Assembly (NCBI GenBank): GCA_041391365.1
Contig: JAWKOC010000005.1
Coordinates: forward strand, 11,835-75,834
Source of the DNA: JAGRAX01 sp041391365
GTDB lineage: Bacteria > Bdellovibrionota_G > JALEGL01 > JAGRMV01
Length of the DNA stretch: 64,000 nucleotides
Direction: 5' to 3'
In this document: in pieces, positions 26,197 through 35,102 of the stretch
Position numbering within the stretch: the first letter of the stretch is position 1
How the letters are laid out: the number at the start of each line of letters is the position of its first letter
The notes under the pieces: generated by a model
Told to the model about the DNA's origin: nothing
What the model saw: only the letters and a program-made list of their open reading frames with translations
Databases searched by the model: none
Program-made: the position numbers and the translations under genes

Positions 26197-29004
26197 CTAT
26201 GTCCTGACAACAAGATTGACGAGTCGCCCTGGCACATAGATCACTTTTACAATCGTGCTTCCTTGAAGATATTTTGTAACAGCCTCATTCTCCATCGCAA
26301 GTTTTTCCACATCGGCCTGCGTGGCTTGTGTAGGAATCGATACATTGGCTCGACGTTTTCCATTGATCTGAACCACAATTTCAACCGTATCCGCTTTCAA
26401 ATATTGTGGATTGACTTGTGGCCATGGGTAACGCGTCAAACTGTCTTGATTTCCCATCCGCTGCCAAAGCTCTTCACAAATGTGCGGAGCCATGGGGGCC
26501 AACATGAGCACCATGGCTTGTGCGACATCTTTTGGAATGAAAGACAACCCGACCAATTCGTTGTTGAGTGTGATCATCTGCGCGATGGCCGCATTGAAAC
26601 GCATTTGCTCCATGTATTCGGTTACGGTTTTGATGGTCTGGTGCAAAAGGGTTTTGAGTTTTCCTGAAGACTCTTGCGCATCAACCAGACATGTTCCGTT
26701 CTCGTGATCCACAAAATTTCTCCACAATCGATTGAGAAATCGATGAACCCCTACAATCGCGTCGGTGTCCCACACTTTGGATTGTTCCACGGGACCCAAA
26801 TACATTTCATAGAGCCGAAAGGTGTCGCATCCATATTTTTCGATCACCTCATCAGGAGCGATAGAGTTTTTCAACGACTTTCCCATTTTTCCCAAATGTC
26901 TTGTGACGGGCTTGCCTTGATATTCAAAACCATGTTCCGTGGTTTTTACATCGTCGGCAGGAACATACATACCTCTTTCATCTTGATAAGAGTAGGCTTG
27001 GATATATCCCTGGTTGAAAAGTTTTCCGAAAGGTTCTTTGGTGCTCACCAACTTGTGATCGAACAAAACCTTGTGCCAAAAGCGTGCATACAACAAATGC
27101 AACACCGCATGCTCCACACCTCCGACATACAAATCAACGCCATGTTTTCCAGACCAATACTGCTCAGACTCTTTTCCAACAAAAACCTTGTCGTTGTGTG
27201 GATCCATGAATCGAAGATAGTACCAGCAAGAACCCGCCCACTGTGGCATGGTATTGAGCTCTCGCTCGTAGGACTGGCCTTCGACCTCTACCATCCTCCA
27301 GCTTTGATCCGCTTTTCCCAACAAGGGAAGTGGATCTGCATCTTCTTGATCCAATACCTGAGGACGAAAATCAGTGAGTGGTGGCAAGGTGATCGGAAGA
27401 TCACTTTCTTTGACCGCGCGCAGCTGCCCATCGGTACCATGCAAAATTGGAAACGGTTCTCCCCAGTATCTTTGTCGAGAAAACAGCCAATCGCGAAGTT
27501 TGTATTGAATCTCTCCGTGACCCACTTGTTTTTGGATAAGAAAATCGATCACTTTTTGTTTGGCTTGCTCGGTAGACAAATCATTGAGCGACAACTCAGA
27601 TTGAGATGAGTTGCAGGAAACATTCCATTCGGTATAGGCATTGGAAAGCTTTTCGGGATGTTGCAAATACGTTAGCTCGTCCACCCCTTGTTCGGAAAGC
27701 CATTGAGCATCTGGCTTCACGACCGGCTTGATGGACAATTCATATTTTTTTGCGAACTCAAAATCTCGCTGATCATGTGCTGGAACCGCCATGATGGCTC
27801 CTGTTCCATAGCTCATCAGAACATAGTCCGCTATCCATAGAGGAATCTTTTGCCCGTTGATGGGATTGATACAATACGCTCCTGTGAAAACGCCCGATTT
27901 GGTTTTGTCGTCAAATCGTTTTGCACTGGCTGAAGCTTTGAATTGACGTACAAAATCTTCCACAGATTCTTTTTGCTGCTGCGTAACCACCTGTGACAGA
28001 AGAGGATGATCCGGAGCCATGACCATAAAGGTTGCTCCAAACAAGGTATCTGGACGAGTCGTATAAACTTCAATGGACTGATCTGTTCCTTCCACTTCGA
28101 AGGCAAGTCGAGCTCCTTGAGATTTTCCGATCCAATTTTTTTGCATTTGCTTCACAGCATCTGGCCAATCCACAAGATCCAAATCATCGATCAGACGATC
28201 TGCAAAAGCGGTGATTCTCAACATCCATTGTTTGAGAGGCCGTTGATACACTGGAAAATTGCCTCGCTCCGAGCGACCATCTACGGTAACTTCTTCATTG
28301 GCCAACACCGTTCCCAATCCTGGACACCAATTCACATTGATCGAGGCCAAATAAGCCAAACGATAGTGATCCAACACCGCTTGTTGATCTTTGGAATCAA
28401 GCTCTTTGTAGGGTTTGGCTTTCACAAAGCTAGGATGAGTCGAATCCACAAGCTCTGAGTTGTGATCACGATATTGATCAGATTCCAATCGACGAATCAG
28501 ATCCTCGATGGGTTTGGCTTTTTTCTCTTTCGGGTCGAACCAACTTTGAAACAAGGTCAAAAAAATCCACTGCGTCCATCGATAATAATCCGGGTCGGTC
28601 GTGGAGAACGTTCGATCCCAATCATAACTTAGCCCACAATCTTTGAGTTGAGCCAGCATGTTTTCGATGTTTTTGTGTGTTGTAATCTCAGGATGTGTAC
28701 CGGTTTCAATGGCATATTGTTCCGCAGGCAATCCAAAAGCATCAAACCCCATGGGATGAAGAACATTGAATCCCAACATGCGCTTGTAGCGAGCCACAAT
28801 GTCCGTTGCGATGTATCCAAGTGGATGTCCCACATGCAGTCCTTTTCCTGAAGGATAGGGAAACATGTCCAGCACGTAATATTTGGGCATCTTTGGGTCA
28901 AACCCATGGTCTCCTGGATTGAGCGCTTTGAAACTCTTATGCTTCTCCCAATACGCCTTCCACTTTTCCTCAACTTTCAAAAACTCATACGTCGCGCTAC
29001 TCAT
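26197..29004 (-). CDS. leuS: Leucyl-tRNA synthetase
   Basis: Charges tRNA-Leu; class I synthetase, 935 aa from ATG 29004 (MSSATYEFLKVEEKWKAYW). HIGH-type motif PYPSGKGLHVGHPLGY, editing domain CP1 (TTRPDTLFGATFMVMAPDHP; GTGAIMAVPAHDQRDFEF), and a KMSKS motif in the variant form KMGKSLKN. An anticodon-binding helical domain and the C-terminal lobe complete a normal length. An earlier in-frame start exists at 29061 but the added residues are not conserved. Frame intact. sodN follows on the same transcript. Confidence 0.97.
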   Translation of the reverse strand: MSSATYEFLKVEEKWKAYWEKHKSFKALNPGDHGFDPKMPKYYVLDMFPYPSGKGLHVGHPLGYIATDIVARYKRMLGFNVLHPMGFDAFGLPAEQYAIETGTHPEITTHKNIENMLAQLKDCGLSYDWDRTFSTTDPDYYRWTQWIFLTLFQSWFDPKEKKAKPIEDLIRRLESDQYRDHNSELVDSTHPSFVKAKPYKELDSKDQQAVLDHYRLAYLASINVNWCPGLGTVLANEEVTVDGRSERGNFPVYQRPLKQWMLRITAFADRLIDDLDLVDWPDAVKQMQKNWIGKSQGARLAFEVEGTDQSIEVYTTRPDTLFGATFMVMAPDHPLLSQVVTQQQKESVEDFVRQFKASASAKRFDDKTKSGVFTGAYCINPINGQKIPLWIADYVLMSYGTGAIMAVPAHDQRDFEFAKKYELSIKPVVKPDAQWLSEQGVDELTYLQHPEKLSNAYTEWNVSCNSSQSELSLNDLSTEQAKQKVIDFLIQKQVGHGEIQYKLRDWLFSRQRYWGEPFPILHGTDGQLRAVKESDLPITLPPLTDFRPQVLDQEDADPLPLLGKADQSWRMVEVEGQSYERELNTMPQWAGSCWYYLRFMDPHNDKVFVGKESEQYWSGKHGVDLYVGGVEHAVLHLLYARFWHKVLFDHKLVSTKEPFGKLFNQGYIQAYSYQDERGMYVPADDVKTTEHGFEYQGKPVTRHLGKMGKSLKNSIAPDEVIEKYGCDTFRLYEMYLGPVEQSKVWDTDAIVGVHRFLNRLWRNFVDHENGTCLVDAQESSGKLKTLLHQTIKTVTEYMEQMRFNAAIAQMITLNNELVGLSFIPKDVAQAMVLMLAPMAPHICEELWQRMGNQDSLTRYPWPQVNPQYLKADTVEIVVQINGKRRANVSIPTQATQADVEKLAMENEAVTKYLQGSTIVKVIYVPGRLVNLVVRT

Positions 29005-29057
29005 GGATTTCTCTATTATTTCAAACTGCTGGGGATAGCAACCCAAAGCCCTACAAT

Positions 29058-29140
29058 CCATTCGGGGCCGTACGACTGGACCCGAATTATGGTTCGATTT
29101 TCAACCACTAGTTTGGGTCCAGTCGTACGGCCCCGAATGG
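29058..29140. repeat. Perfect 26-bp inverted repeat between leuS and rpsN
   Basis: Arms 29058-29083 and 29115-29140 are exact reverse complements, GC-rich, separated by 31 AT-richer bases; pairing extends a few more bases inward with wobbles. It lies in the divergent gap between leuS and the rpsN promoter and is not followed by a T tract. It is too long and perfect for an ordinary terminator. Possibly a palindromic mobile or repeat element, or a regulatory cruciform. No second copy seen in the window. Confidence 0.9.
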
Positions 29141-29172
29141 GGGAAGATCAGTGGCAGGAATGATGAAAGGGC

Positions 29173-29201
29173 TTGCGCCTGAAAATCACTTGGGGTATAA
29201 G
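29173..29201 (+). promoter_or_regulatory. rpsN promoter, probably leaderless
   Basis: -35 TTGCGC (29173-29178), 17-base spacer, -10 TATAAG (29196-29201). The rpsN ATG begins at 29210, only 8 bases beyond the -10, and no Shine-Dalgarno is present. Transcription would start at or just before the ATG. Confidence 0.7.
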
Positions 29202-29209
29202 GCCCGCCT

Positions 29210-29515
29210 ATGGCGAAAACGAGTAAAATTGCGCGTAATGAACAACGAAAATCATTGGTCAAACGATATGCGACCAAACGTGCAGAATTAAAGAAAAAAT
29301 CAGTAGATCAAAACCTTTCCCTGGAAGAAAGAATGGCGGCCACCCAACAATTGGCCAGCATGCCTCGCAACTCTTCTGCGACACGCATTCGTTTGCGATG
29401 TGGAATCACTGGCCGTCCACGAGGAAATTTCCGCAAATTTGGACTTTCTCGTATCAAATTTCGTGAATTGGCTCACAGTGGGGAAATCTCTGGCGTGACC
29501 AAAGCCAGCTGGTAA
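29210..29515 (+). CDS. rpsN: 30S ribosomal protein S14, zinc-independent long form
   Basis: 101 aa. C- type S14 with the long insertion (SVDQNLSLEERMAATQQLAS) and the C-terminal signature RLRCGITGRPRGNFRKFGLSRI; only one Cys, so no CxxC zinc ribbon. It sits apart from the main ribosomal operons, like the L28/L33/L31B trio nearby. Likely read from a leaderless mRNA and followed by a strong terminator. Confidence 0.97.
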   Translation: MAKTSKIARNEQRKSLVKRYATKRAELKKKSVDQNLSLEERMAATQQLASMPRNSSATRIRLRCGITGRPRGNFRKFGLSRIKFRELAHSGEISGVTKASW

Positions 29516-29543
29516 AACTCTACGGCTACAAACGTTTATGGAG

Positions 29544-29579
29544 TGGGCTATGAATGCAACGTCATAGCCCATTTTTTTT
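29544..29579 (+). terminator. Rho-independent terminator after rpsN
   Basis: 10-bp stem TGGGCTATGA / TCATAGCCCA (29544-29553 and 29562-29571) with an 8-base loop and eight T (29572-29579). The sufE ATG begins at the very next base, which is unusual. Confidence 0.93.
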
Positions 29580-29990
29580 ATGAGATTAGAAGAACTGCTA
29601 GACAATTTTGACCTCTTTGAGGACTGGGAAGATCGATACAAATACATCATCGAATTGGGGAAAAAACTTCCCGATCTCGACGACAAACACAAAAGAGAAG
29701 AAAACAAAGTCCAAGGCTGCATGAGTCAAGTCTGGATGGTGGCGCTACCTTCTGATCCAGACTCTTCTTCAAGGACCTATCACTTTTTGGCCGACAGCGA
29801 CGCCTTCATTGTCAAGGGTCTGGTAGCTATTTTGTTGATCATCTACAATGGAAAAACCAAGGAAGACATCGCTCAAACTAACATTGAAGACATCTTTCGC
29901 AAACTCAATCTAGAAGGCCACTTGAGCCCCACGCGAAGAAATGGATTTTTCTCAATGGTGCAGAAAATTCAGAGCCTGGCCAAAGACTAA
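29580..29990 (+). CDS. sufE: SufE-type sulfur acceptor for Fe-S cluster assembly
   Basis: Accepts persulfide sulfur from a SufS/CsdA cysteine desulfurase. 136 aa, standard SufE fold: LLDNFDLFEDWEDRYKYIIELG at the start, then the active-site Cys in KVQGCMSQVW (about residue 47) and FIVKGLVAILL. The ATG directly abuts the T tract of the rpsN terminator and has no ribosome-binding site. Either read-through or an unseen promoter drives it, or the hairpin acts as an attenuator. No desulfurase gene nearby. Confidence 0.93.
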   Translation: MRLEELLDNFDLFEDWEDRYKYIIELGKKLPDLDDKHKREENKVQGCMSQVWMVALPSDPDSSSRTYHFLADSDAFIVKGLVAILLIIYNGKTKEDIAQTNIEDIFRKLNLEGHLSPTRRNGFFSMVQKIQSLAKD

Positions 29991-30003
29991 GTATTTTTTT
30001 TCA

Positions 30004-30444
30004 TCATTGACGACGTGGATGATTTTTCACGTAATACTCTGTATCAATGGTCTCAAGAGCCTGAGCAATTTTGGTATCATTCTCACATTGAATGATGCCC
30101 ACTCGTGCAAAAGCATTTCCCAAGTTGATTGGATACGTCGGTTGTGGGGCAATCGTAGATTGATCCACAAGCCAGCAGGCCACCTTTCCACCACTGTATG
30201 AGATAAAAAATTCGAATGCACAACTAATCTTCGCTACGTTTTTTTCTTGGTTGACCCGATACGTAGATTCTCGCCTGGAACCCCAGTCATAAGACTCTGC
30301 TCCACGAACCAAGGCTTGTAGGTTCTCATCTGTCAAAAGATTTTGCTCAAGATCCGGCAAAACTTCATCGCAGGTATCGCTTGCTTGAGCTACCCCCAAC
30401 CCAAAAACACTCAACAAAACAAAAACATTCCATATACGTTTCAT
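30004..30444 (-). CDS. Small secreted protein of unknown function
   Basis: 146 aa with a signal peptide (WNVFVLLSVFGLGVAQA), an excellent AGGGAGGA ribosome site and four cysteines in the mature part (DTCDEV, ISCAFEF, VACWLV, IQCEND) that could form two disulphides. Convergent with sufE, ending 14 bases from it. No family recognised. Confidence 0.72.
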   Translation of the reverse strand: MKRIWNVFVLLSVFGLGVAQASDTCDEVLPDLEQNLLTDENLQALVRGAESYDWGSRRESTYRVNQEKNVAKISCAFEFFISYSGGKVACWLVDQSTIAPQPTYPINLGNAFARVGIIQCENDTKIAQALETIDTEYYVKNHPRRQ

Positions 30445-30497
30445 AAGATATTCCTCCCTATCACGTAGGCAGACTTATCAATAGTGTGAGGATTGGG

Positions 30498-31034
30498 TCA
30501 AATGAAATTTTTCCACATGCGCGAAGGCATGGGCAGAGGATCCCGACCATTGTACTTGGCCGATGATTTCTGGGCGTAATCATTTTCCACTTCACCAGAA
30601 ACTTCAAAATAAATCAACTGACCGATGGGCATTCCAGCATACACTCTGCAGGGGATTTGTGCGGAGATTTCCAGCGTCCAGTAGTTGCAAAAGCCCACAT
30701 CGCCCTTGCCTGCCGTCGCGTGGATGTCCAGCCCCAAACGTCCTGCGCTGGATTTCCCCTCCAAAAAGGGTACGTGTTTCCATGTCTCGGTGTATTCTTC
30801 TGTCGCGCCCAAATACAGCACACCAGGCTCAAGAACAAAGCCCTGCTCTGGGATCTCAAATCGTCGAATGGGGTTGTCTTTTTTGGTGTCAATCACATGA
30901 TCCGTATAGACAGCCAAATGCTTGGCCAAATGAACATCATAGCTGTTGGACCCCAAACAAGAGGGTCGATAAGGCTCGATTTTGATGGAGCCTTTTTCCA
31001 TTTCTTCTCGGATTTTTTTGTCGGACAGAATCAT
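30498..31034 (-). CDS. dcd: dCTP deaminase
   Basis: Converts dCTP to dUTP for thymidylate synthesis. 178 aa trimeric dUTPase-fold enzyme. N-terminal MILSDKKIREEMEKGSIKI, substrate loop EGKSSAGRLGLDIHATAG with catalytic Glu, then the downstream DVGFCNYWTLEI block and a C-terminal QKSSAKYNGR lid. Length and motifs are standard. Followed on the same strand by nothing close; preceded by a Gfo/Idh/MocA gene 41 bases upstream. Confidence 0.96.
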   Translation of the reverse strand: MILSDKKIREEMEKGSIKIEPYRPSCLGSNSYDVHLAKHLAVYTDHVIDTKKDNPIRRFEIPEQGFVLEPGVLYLGATEEYTETWKHVPFLEGKSSAGRLGLDIHATAGKGDVGFCNYWTLEISAQIPCRVYAGMPIGQLIYFEVSGEVENDYAQKSSAKYNGRDPLPMPSRMWKNFI

Positions 31035-31075
31035 AGAATGCTTTCTATACGTTTTTTGCCAAAGGTTTTCAATCC

Positions 31076-32146
31076 CTAGAGTTCACAATCCACAACCCGG
31101 TTTTCCTGATTGGACTGGATCAATAGATCAATCAATCGATTCAAGCGATAGCCGTCCACAAAGTCAGGGTAAGATTTGGACGCACCTGAACGCCTCACAG
31201 CTTGATAGTAATTGTGAAATAAGTTGATGAATCCATCCACCCAGCCCCCATGGTGTTTGGGTGGCAGTCCAACCAAATCATGCTCAGAAGCCAATCCACG
31301 AGTATGAACCTCCGTGATGCCCTCGGCCGACTGAAAAATCAGGTCATCTTGACGGGTCTGATCCCATCGAATCAAGCCGCGAGTTCCGCCAATCTCGATG
31401 ACAAGACTATTGTGGTGACCCGCTGCGACCTTAGAGAACAAGGCTTGGGCCCGCAAACCAGACTCGGTCTGCAAATGGACCCATGCATGATTTTCCACGT
31501 TTGAAGGACAGTGTCCCAACGACTCGAAGTGGCCTCGAACTTGTTTGAGTTTTTGGCCGGTCAAATGCAAAAACAAATCCAACCAATGGTGACCAAGATC
31601 CGCGGTAACATAGGATGGCCCGATCATGCTACCGTCGGCTTTCCACGGCTGCGTCAGAGGCTTGAGATTGTAACTTTGCAAATAATGTCCTCTCGCATAG
31701 AGAGGCTTCCCGATTTTCCCAGCTTCGATCCAAGCTTTGGCCATTTTGATCACAGGTAGGCATCGATAGTTGGAGCACAGCCCGTGAACAAGGTTCTTCT
31801 CTTTGGCTTTGTCTGCCAGGGATTTGGCTTCGGTTGAGCTTACTCCGAGAGGTTTGTCACACAGCACATGTTTTCCGGCGAGCAATGCTTTGAGACAGGC
31901 TTGAAAGTGCAGAGTATTGGGTAAGCAAACATGAATCACATCGACCGAAGGGTCTTCCACCAGGGTTTCCCACCGATCATAGGCCAAAAGAACTCCATGT
32001 TGCTTGGCAAAGCGTGCGGCCGATTGCTGGTTGGACGCTGCCACACCAGAGATTTCCAAATCCGGCAGCTGTTTCAGCGCTCGAACGTGAATGTTTCCCG
32101 CCAGGCCAGCACCCAAAATGCCGACACGAATTTGATGATCTGTCAT
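31076..32146 (-). CDS. Gfo/Idh/MocA-family NAD(P)-dependent oxidoreductase
   Basis: Sugar- or inositol-type dehydrogenase, 356 aa. N-terminal Rossmann GILGAGLAGNIHVRAL; the family EKP motif appears as CDKPLG with Asp for Glu; C-terminal substrate half with DLGHHWLDLFLHLTG carrying the catalytic His pair. It ends with a hydrophilic helical tail. No matching sugar operon surrounds it, so the substrate is open. It probably shares a transcript with dcd. Confidence 0.92.
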   Translation of the reverse strand: MTDHQIRVGILGAGLAGNIHVRALKQLPDLEISGVAASNQQSAARFAKQHGVLLAYDRWETLVEDPSVDVIHVCLPNTLHFQACLKALLAGKHVLCDKPLGVSSTEAKSLADKAKEKNLVHGLCSNYRCLPVIKMAKAWIEAGKIGKPLYARGHYLQSYNLKPLTQPWKADGSMIGPSYVTADLGHHWLDLFLHLTGQKLKQVRGHFESLGHCPSNVENHAWVHLQTESGLRAQALFSKVAAGHHNSLVIEIGGTRGLIRWDQTRQDDLIFQSAEGITEVHTRGLASEHDLVGLPPKHHGGWVDGFINLFHNYYQAVRRSGASKSYPDFVDGYRLNRLIDLLIQSNQENRVVDCEL

Positions 32147-32276
32147 GATGAGTTTGGTTTACTTCAATTGCCAAAATTCGCAAAGAAGTCTATGAGGTTA
32201 GCGTTGGAAATCCTATATGTTCGGCTGACCTAGAATCACCCCATATTCAAGGCAGCTCCAAGGAAAGAAAGTAATC

Positions 32277-33200
32277 ATGAGTCAGTTTGTCATTGCCATC
32301 GACCTCGGAGGTCACAATTTACGTTTCGGATTGATCAGCGAAAACGGTGAATTGGTGTATCAAAAAAAAATCAAGACCATCAAAGATCGAGATCCAGACA
32401 AAATCGTTCGTCAAATCACAGAAGAATGCCGGGAAATTCTGGAGGATCCGGAGTACTCGGCCTACAACCCCAGTGCCATCGGGATCGGCGTACCTGGGTT
32501 CATCAACTCCACCGATGGAGTGGTCAACTCTTCTCCCAATTTTCCAACATGGAAATTTTATCCATTGGTGCAGCGCCTGAGTCAAAACTTCAAAATCCCT
32601 TTTATTTTGGAAAACGATGCCAATTGCGCCACGGTGGGTGAAGGTTGGATTGGGAACGCAAAAGATGTGAAAAATTTTGTTCTCCTCACGTTGGGAACCG
32701 GTGTGGGTGCAGGAGTCATCATCAACGGCCAGCTATTGCGAGGATCGAGAGGTGCTGGAGCTGAATTGGGACATATTCTGATCGATCCAGAAGGAGCACC
32801 TTGCGGATGTGGAGGCAAAGGTTGTTTGGAAACCTTGGTCTCGGGAACCGCCATTGAACGCAAGAGCGGAAAAAAAGCCAAGGAAATTTTTCAAGATGCT
32901 CTGGATGGGGATCAAAAAGCTCAAAAAGTGTTTGAACAAGTTGGCGTCGATTTGGGCATGGCCATCTCCGACATTTGCTTCACCTTTGATCCTGAAAAAA
33001 TTGCCATTGGGGGCCGCGTAGCACAGGCCTTTGAATTTTTCTTTCCTGCGATTCATCGCACGATGCAAGAAAGACTCATCAATCACCCCTCGCGAGACAC
33101 TCCTGTGGTTCCTGCCAAATGTGGTGATGATGCAGGTCTCTATGGGGCTGCCAAACTCGCCTTTGAAAAACTCTCCATGCCTCTGTTTTGGAGGCGATAA
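32277..33200 (+). CDS. ROK-family sugar kinase (glucokinase type)
   Basis: ATP-dependent hexose kinase, 307 aa. Phosphate-1 motif IAIDLGGHNLRFGL, catalytic region ENDANCATVGE, GTGVGAGVI adenosine loop, and the ROK zinc-binding signature GHILIDPEGAPCGCGGKGCLE. It has no DNA-binding HTH, so it is a kinase rather than a NagC/XylR-type repressor. AAGGAAAG ribosome site. Glucose is the likely substrate by family; divergent from the Gfo/Idh/MocA gene. Confidence 0.93.
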   Translation: MSQFVIAIDLGGHNLRFGLISENGELVYQKKIKTIKDRDPDKIVRQITEECREILEDPEYSAYNPSAIGIGVPGFINSTDGVVNSSPNFPTWKFYPLVQRLSQNFKIPFILENDANCATVGEGWIGNAKDVKNFVLLTLGTGVGAGVIINGQLLRGSRGAGAELGHILIDPEGAPCGCGGKGCLETLVSGTAIERKSGKKAKEIFQDALDGDQKAQKVFEQVGVDLGMAISDICFTFDPEKIAIGGRVAQAFEFFFPAIHRTMQERLINHPSRDTPVVPAKCGDDAGLYGAAKLAFEKLSMPLFWRR

Positions 33201-33205
33201 AACAA

Positions 33206-33238
33206 AAGGAGTGGCTCTCAAAACAAAAACCACTCCTT
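33206..33238. terminator. Hairpin between convergent ROK kinase and exported-protein genes
   Basis: 9-bp stem AAGGAGTGG / CCACTCCTT (33206-33214 and 33230-33238) with a 15-base loop. On the minus strand it is followed by TTTTGTT. It probably terminates the minus-strand gene. Weak on the plus strand, where no T tract follows. Confidence 0.5.
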
Positions 33239-33281
33239 ACAAATTGATGATCTACCTTTGTACCAAGAACAACGCTACTTA

Positions 33282-34442
33282 CTACTCCCCTCGCGAAGCT
33301 TGAGGGACTCGCTCAAGTTCCATCTGTTCGTTTAGATTTTTGATGGTCTTGCCTATTTCATCCGTACTCACACGAATCTCTTTTGATCCTCCTGCTTTGT
33401 AGCCAATATGAACGAGATATCCATTTTCCAATTTGGAGATTTTGACTGATTCAATTTGGCCATTGGAAAATTGTTTTCCAACAAACTGTTTTGCCAGTTG
33501 CTCATAGATTTTGATTTGCATCTCACCAAGACTCAAATCAACGTCTGCTTCGACGGAAGACAAATACGGTTGATACTTTGCCAATCGACCTTGCGTATCA
33601 TATTGCTCCAAACCTGAATCATAAATCAAATATACCACCGCAAGAATGGCTGCGACCACGGTAACGGGCTCAAGTGCTCCAGCTCCAAGTGTAAATATCG
33701 CTTCCAGAGCCTTCACCCCGAAGAAGGCCACCAAGATGGTGATCAACAAAGCCATGGTGATAGCTCCCGCATGATCAACAAAAAGATTATAAAAATATTT
33801 CAAATCATCCACCATTTGATAAACATCAAAACCAATGGGTTTAGATGGAGACTGCTCAAACTTTTTCAGTTCCCAGTCGCCATCTTCGAATCCCCTGGGC
33901 AAATGCTCCAAACCAGGAATCAAATATGGTTCAAACACAGGCGTTCCTTCTGGCTGCAGCACATCATTTGGAACATCAACGTTGTCAAAACATTGATAAA
34001 ACATCATTGCCCCTTTTGGAACTACTGATCTCAATTTTTCAACAATCGGTTTCAACGATTCAAAGCTAGAACTTTGGTAGGAGACAATTTTACTTGCCCA
34101 ATCACGCTGAAATATTTTCGTGGCTTCATCCAAGCTCACATTGGTCGGTGCAATTTTCCGAATCCTAGCCTCTGCATAGGCATTGCAAGCAATCGTCAGT
34201 TGAGCGATACATTGAGGTGTGGATCCATTGTAATAGGCATAGACGATACTATTTCCGTTATCCCCGCCATCTCCAGTGTGAATGGCGTGAATTCCTTGGA
34301 TTCGAATATAATCACAATAACCTGCTCCAATTCCAACAGCCAACAATTGTGTTGGCAAGCCCAATATCATCAAGCAAAATACGATTGCCCGAAAGGAAAC
34401 CCGAGATACAAATAATTTAGTTAACATTTTATTTAAAACCAT
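33282..34442 (-). CDS. Exported membrane protein of unknown function
   Basis: 386 aa. Signal segment (about 15-36, VFCLMILGLPTQLLA), an extracytoplasmic Cys-containing domain (about 40-210), two adjacent membrane helices (about 240-300, AITMALLITILVAFFGVKAL and VTVVAAILAVVYLIY), and a C-terminal soluble beta domain (about 310-386) with regular IKISKLENGYLVHIGYK strands. A GGGGGGA stretch precedes the ATG. AT-rich region, single-gene unit. No family recognised; the two-helix hairpin between soluble domains suggests an inner-membrane envelope protein. Confidence 0.7.
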   Translation of the reverse strand: MVLNKMLTKLFVSRVSFRAIVFCLMILGLPTQLLAVGIGAGYCDYIRIQGIHAIHTGDGGDNGNSIVYAYYNGSTPQCIAQLTIACNAYAEARIRKIAPTNVSLDEATKIFQRDWASKIVSYQSSSFESLKPIVEKLRSVVPKGAMMFYQCFDNVDVPNDVLQPEGTPVFEPYLIPGLEHLPRGFEDGDWELKKFEQSPSKPIGFDVYQMVDDLKYFYNLFVDHAGAITMALLITILVAFFGVKALEAIFTLGAGALEPVTVVAAILAVVYLIYDSGLEQYDTQGRLAKYQPYLSSVEADVDLSLGEMQIKIYEQLAKQFVGKQFSNGQIESVKISKLENGYLVHIGYKAGGSKEIRVSTDEIGKTIKNLNEQMELERVPQASRGE

Positions 34443-34562
34443 AAAATCCCCCCCAAAGATTCTTACTTATAACACATCACATCATCTACCTCAAGATAAA
34501 ACAGAAAAAATTTAAATAATTAGAATAATTGCATTTTATTACGGAATGAATATAAAAATACC

Positions 34563-34895
34563 ATGACCATCTTTTCCAAAATCATTTCGAAAGAGATTCC
34601 AGCGCAGATTGTTTATGAAGATGATTTGTGCTTGGCGTTCAAGGACATTGCGCCCAAGGCCCCGGTGCATTTGCTTGTGATTCCCAAAGAGCCCATTGCC
34701 ACCATGGCGGATGTGACTCCAGAGCATGAGAAAATCATGGGTCATTTGATGGTCAAGGCAGCGCAGATTGCCAAAGACGCAGGCCTCGCCGAAGATGGAT
34801 ATCGATTGGTCGTCAATTGCAAAAACCACGGCGGACAAGAAGTTTATCATCTTCACATTCATATTTTGGGTGGAAAAAAGCTCTCTCTTTTCTGA
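34563..34895 (+). CDS. HIT-family (HinT-like) nucleotide hydrolase
   Basis: 110 aa purine nucleoside phosphoramidase of the histidine-triad family. N-terminal IFSKIISKEIPAQIVYEDD and the triad HLHIHILGG near the C-terminus. Length and motifs match HinT. About 200 bases separate it from topA; that gap shows no gene. Confidence 0.95.
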   Translation: MTIFSKIISKEIPAQIVYEDDLCLAFKDIAPKAPVHLLVIPKEPIATMADVTPEHEKIMGHLMVKAAQIAKDAGLAEDGYRLVVNCKNHGGQEVYHLHIHILGGKKLSLF

Positions 34896-35102
34896 TGGGG
34901 ATCCTCTTGACACAACACATCAATGAGGAAGTTTTGGAGAGAAACTTGCCTAATGCTTTGTCTATATATATGAGGCTTGGTACCATAAAACGCATTATGT
35001 ATTTTTCAGAGTCCATATCGGTGTGCAATGTTGTCGTTGAAACACCTTTGCATCGTTAGGTAGCAACTCAGGTAGGACATTCATTCATCTGGAGGCATCA
35101 CT

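Noticed and set aside
26674..27609. Long forward-strand open frame opposite leuS
   Set aside because: It is an antisense shadow of the synthetase codons with no start signal.
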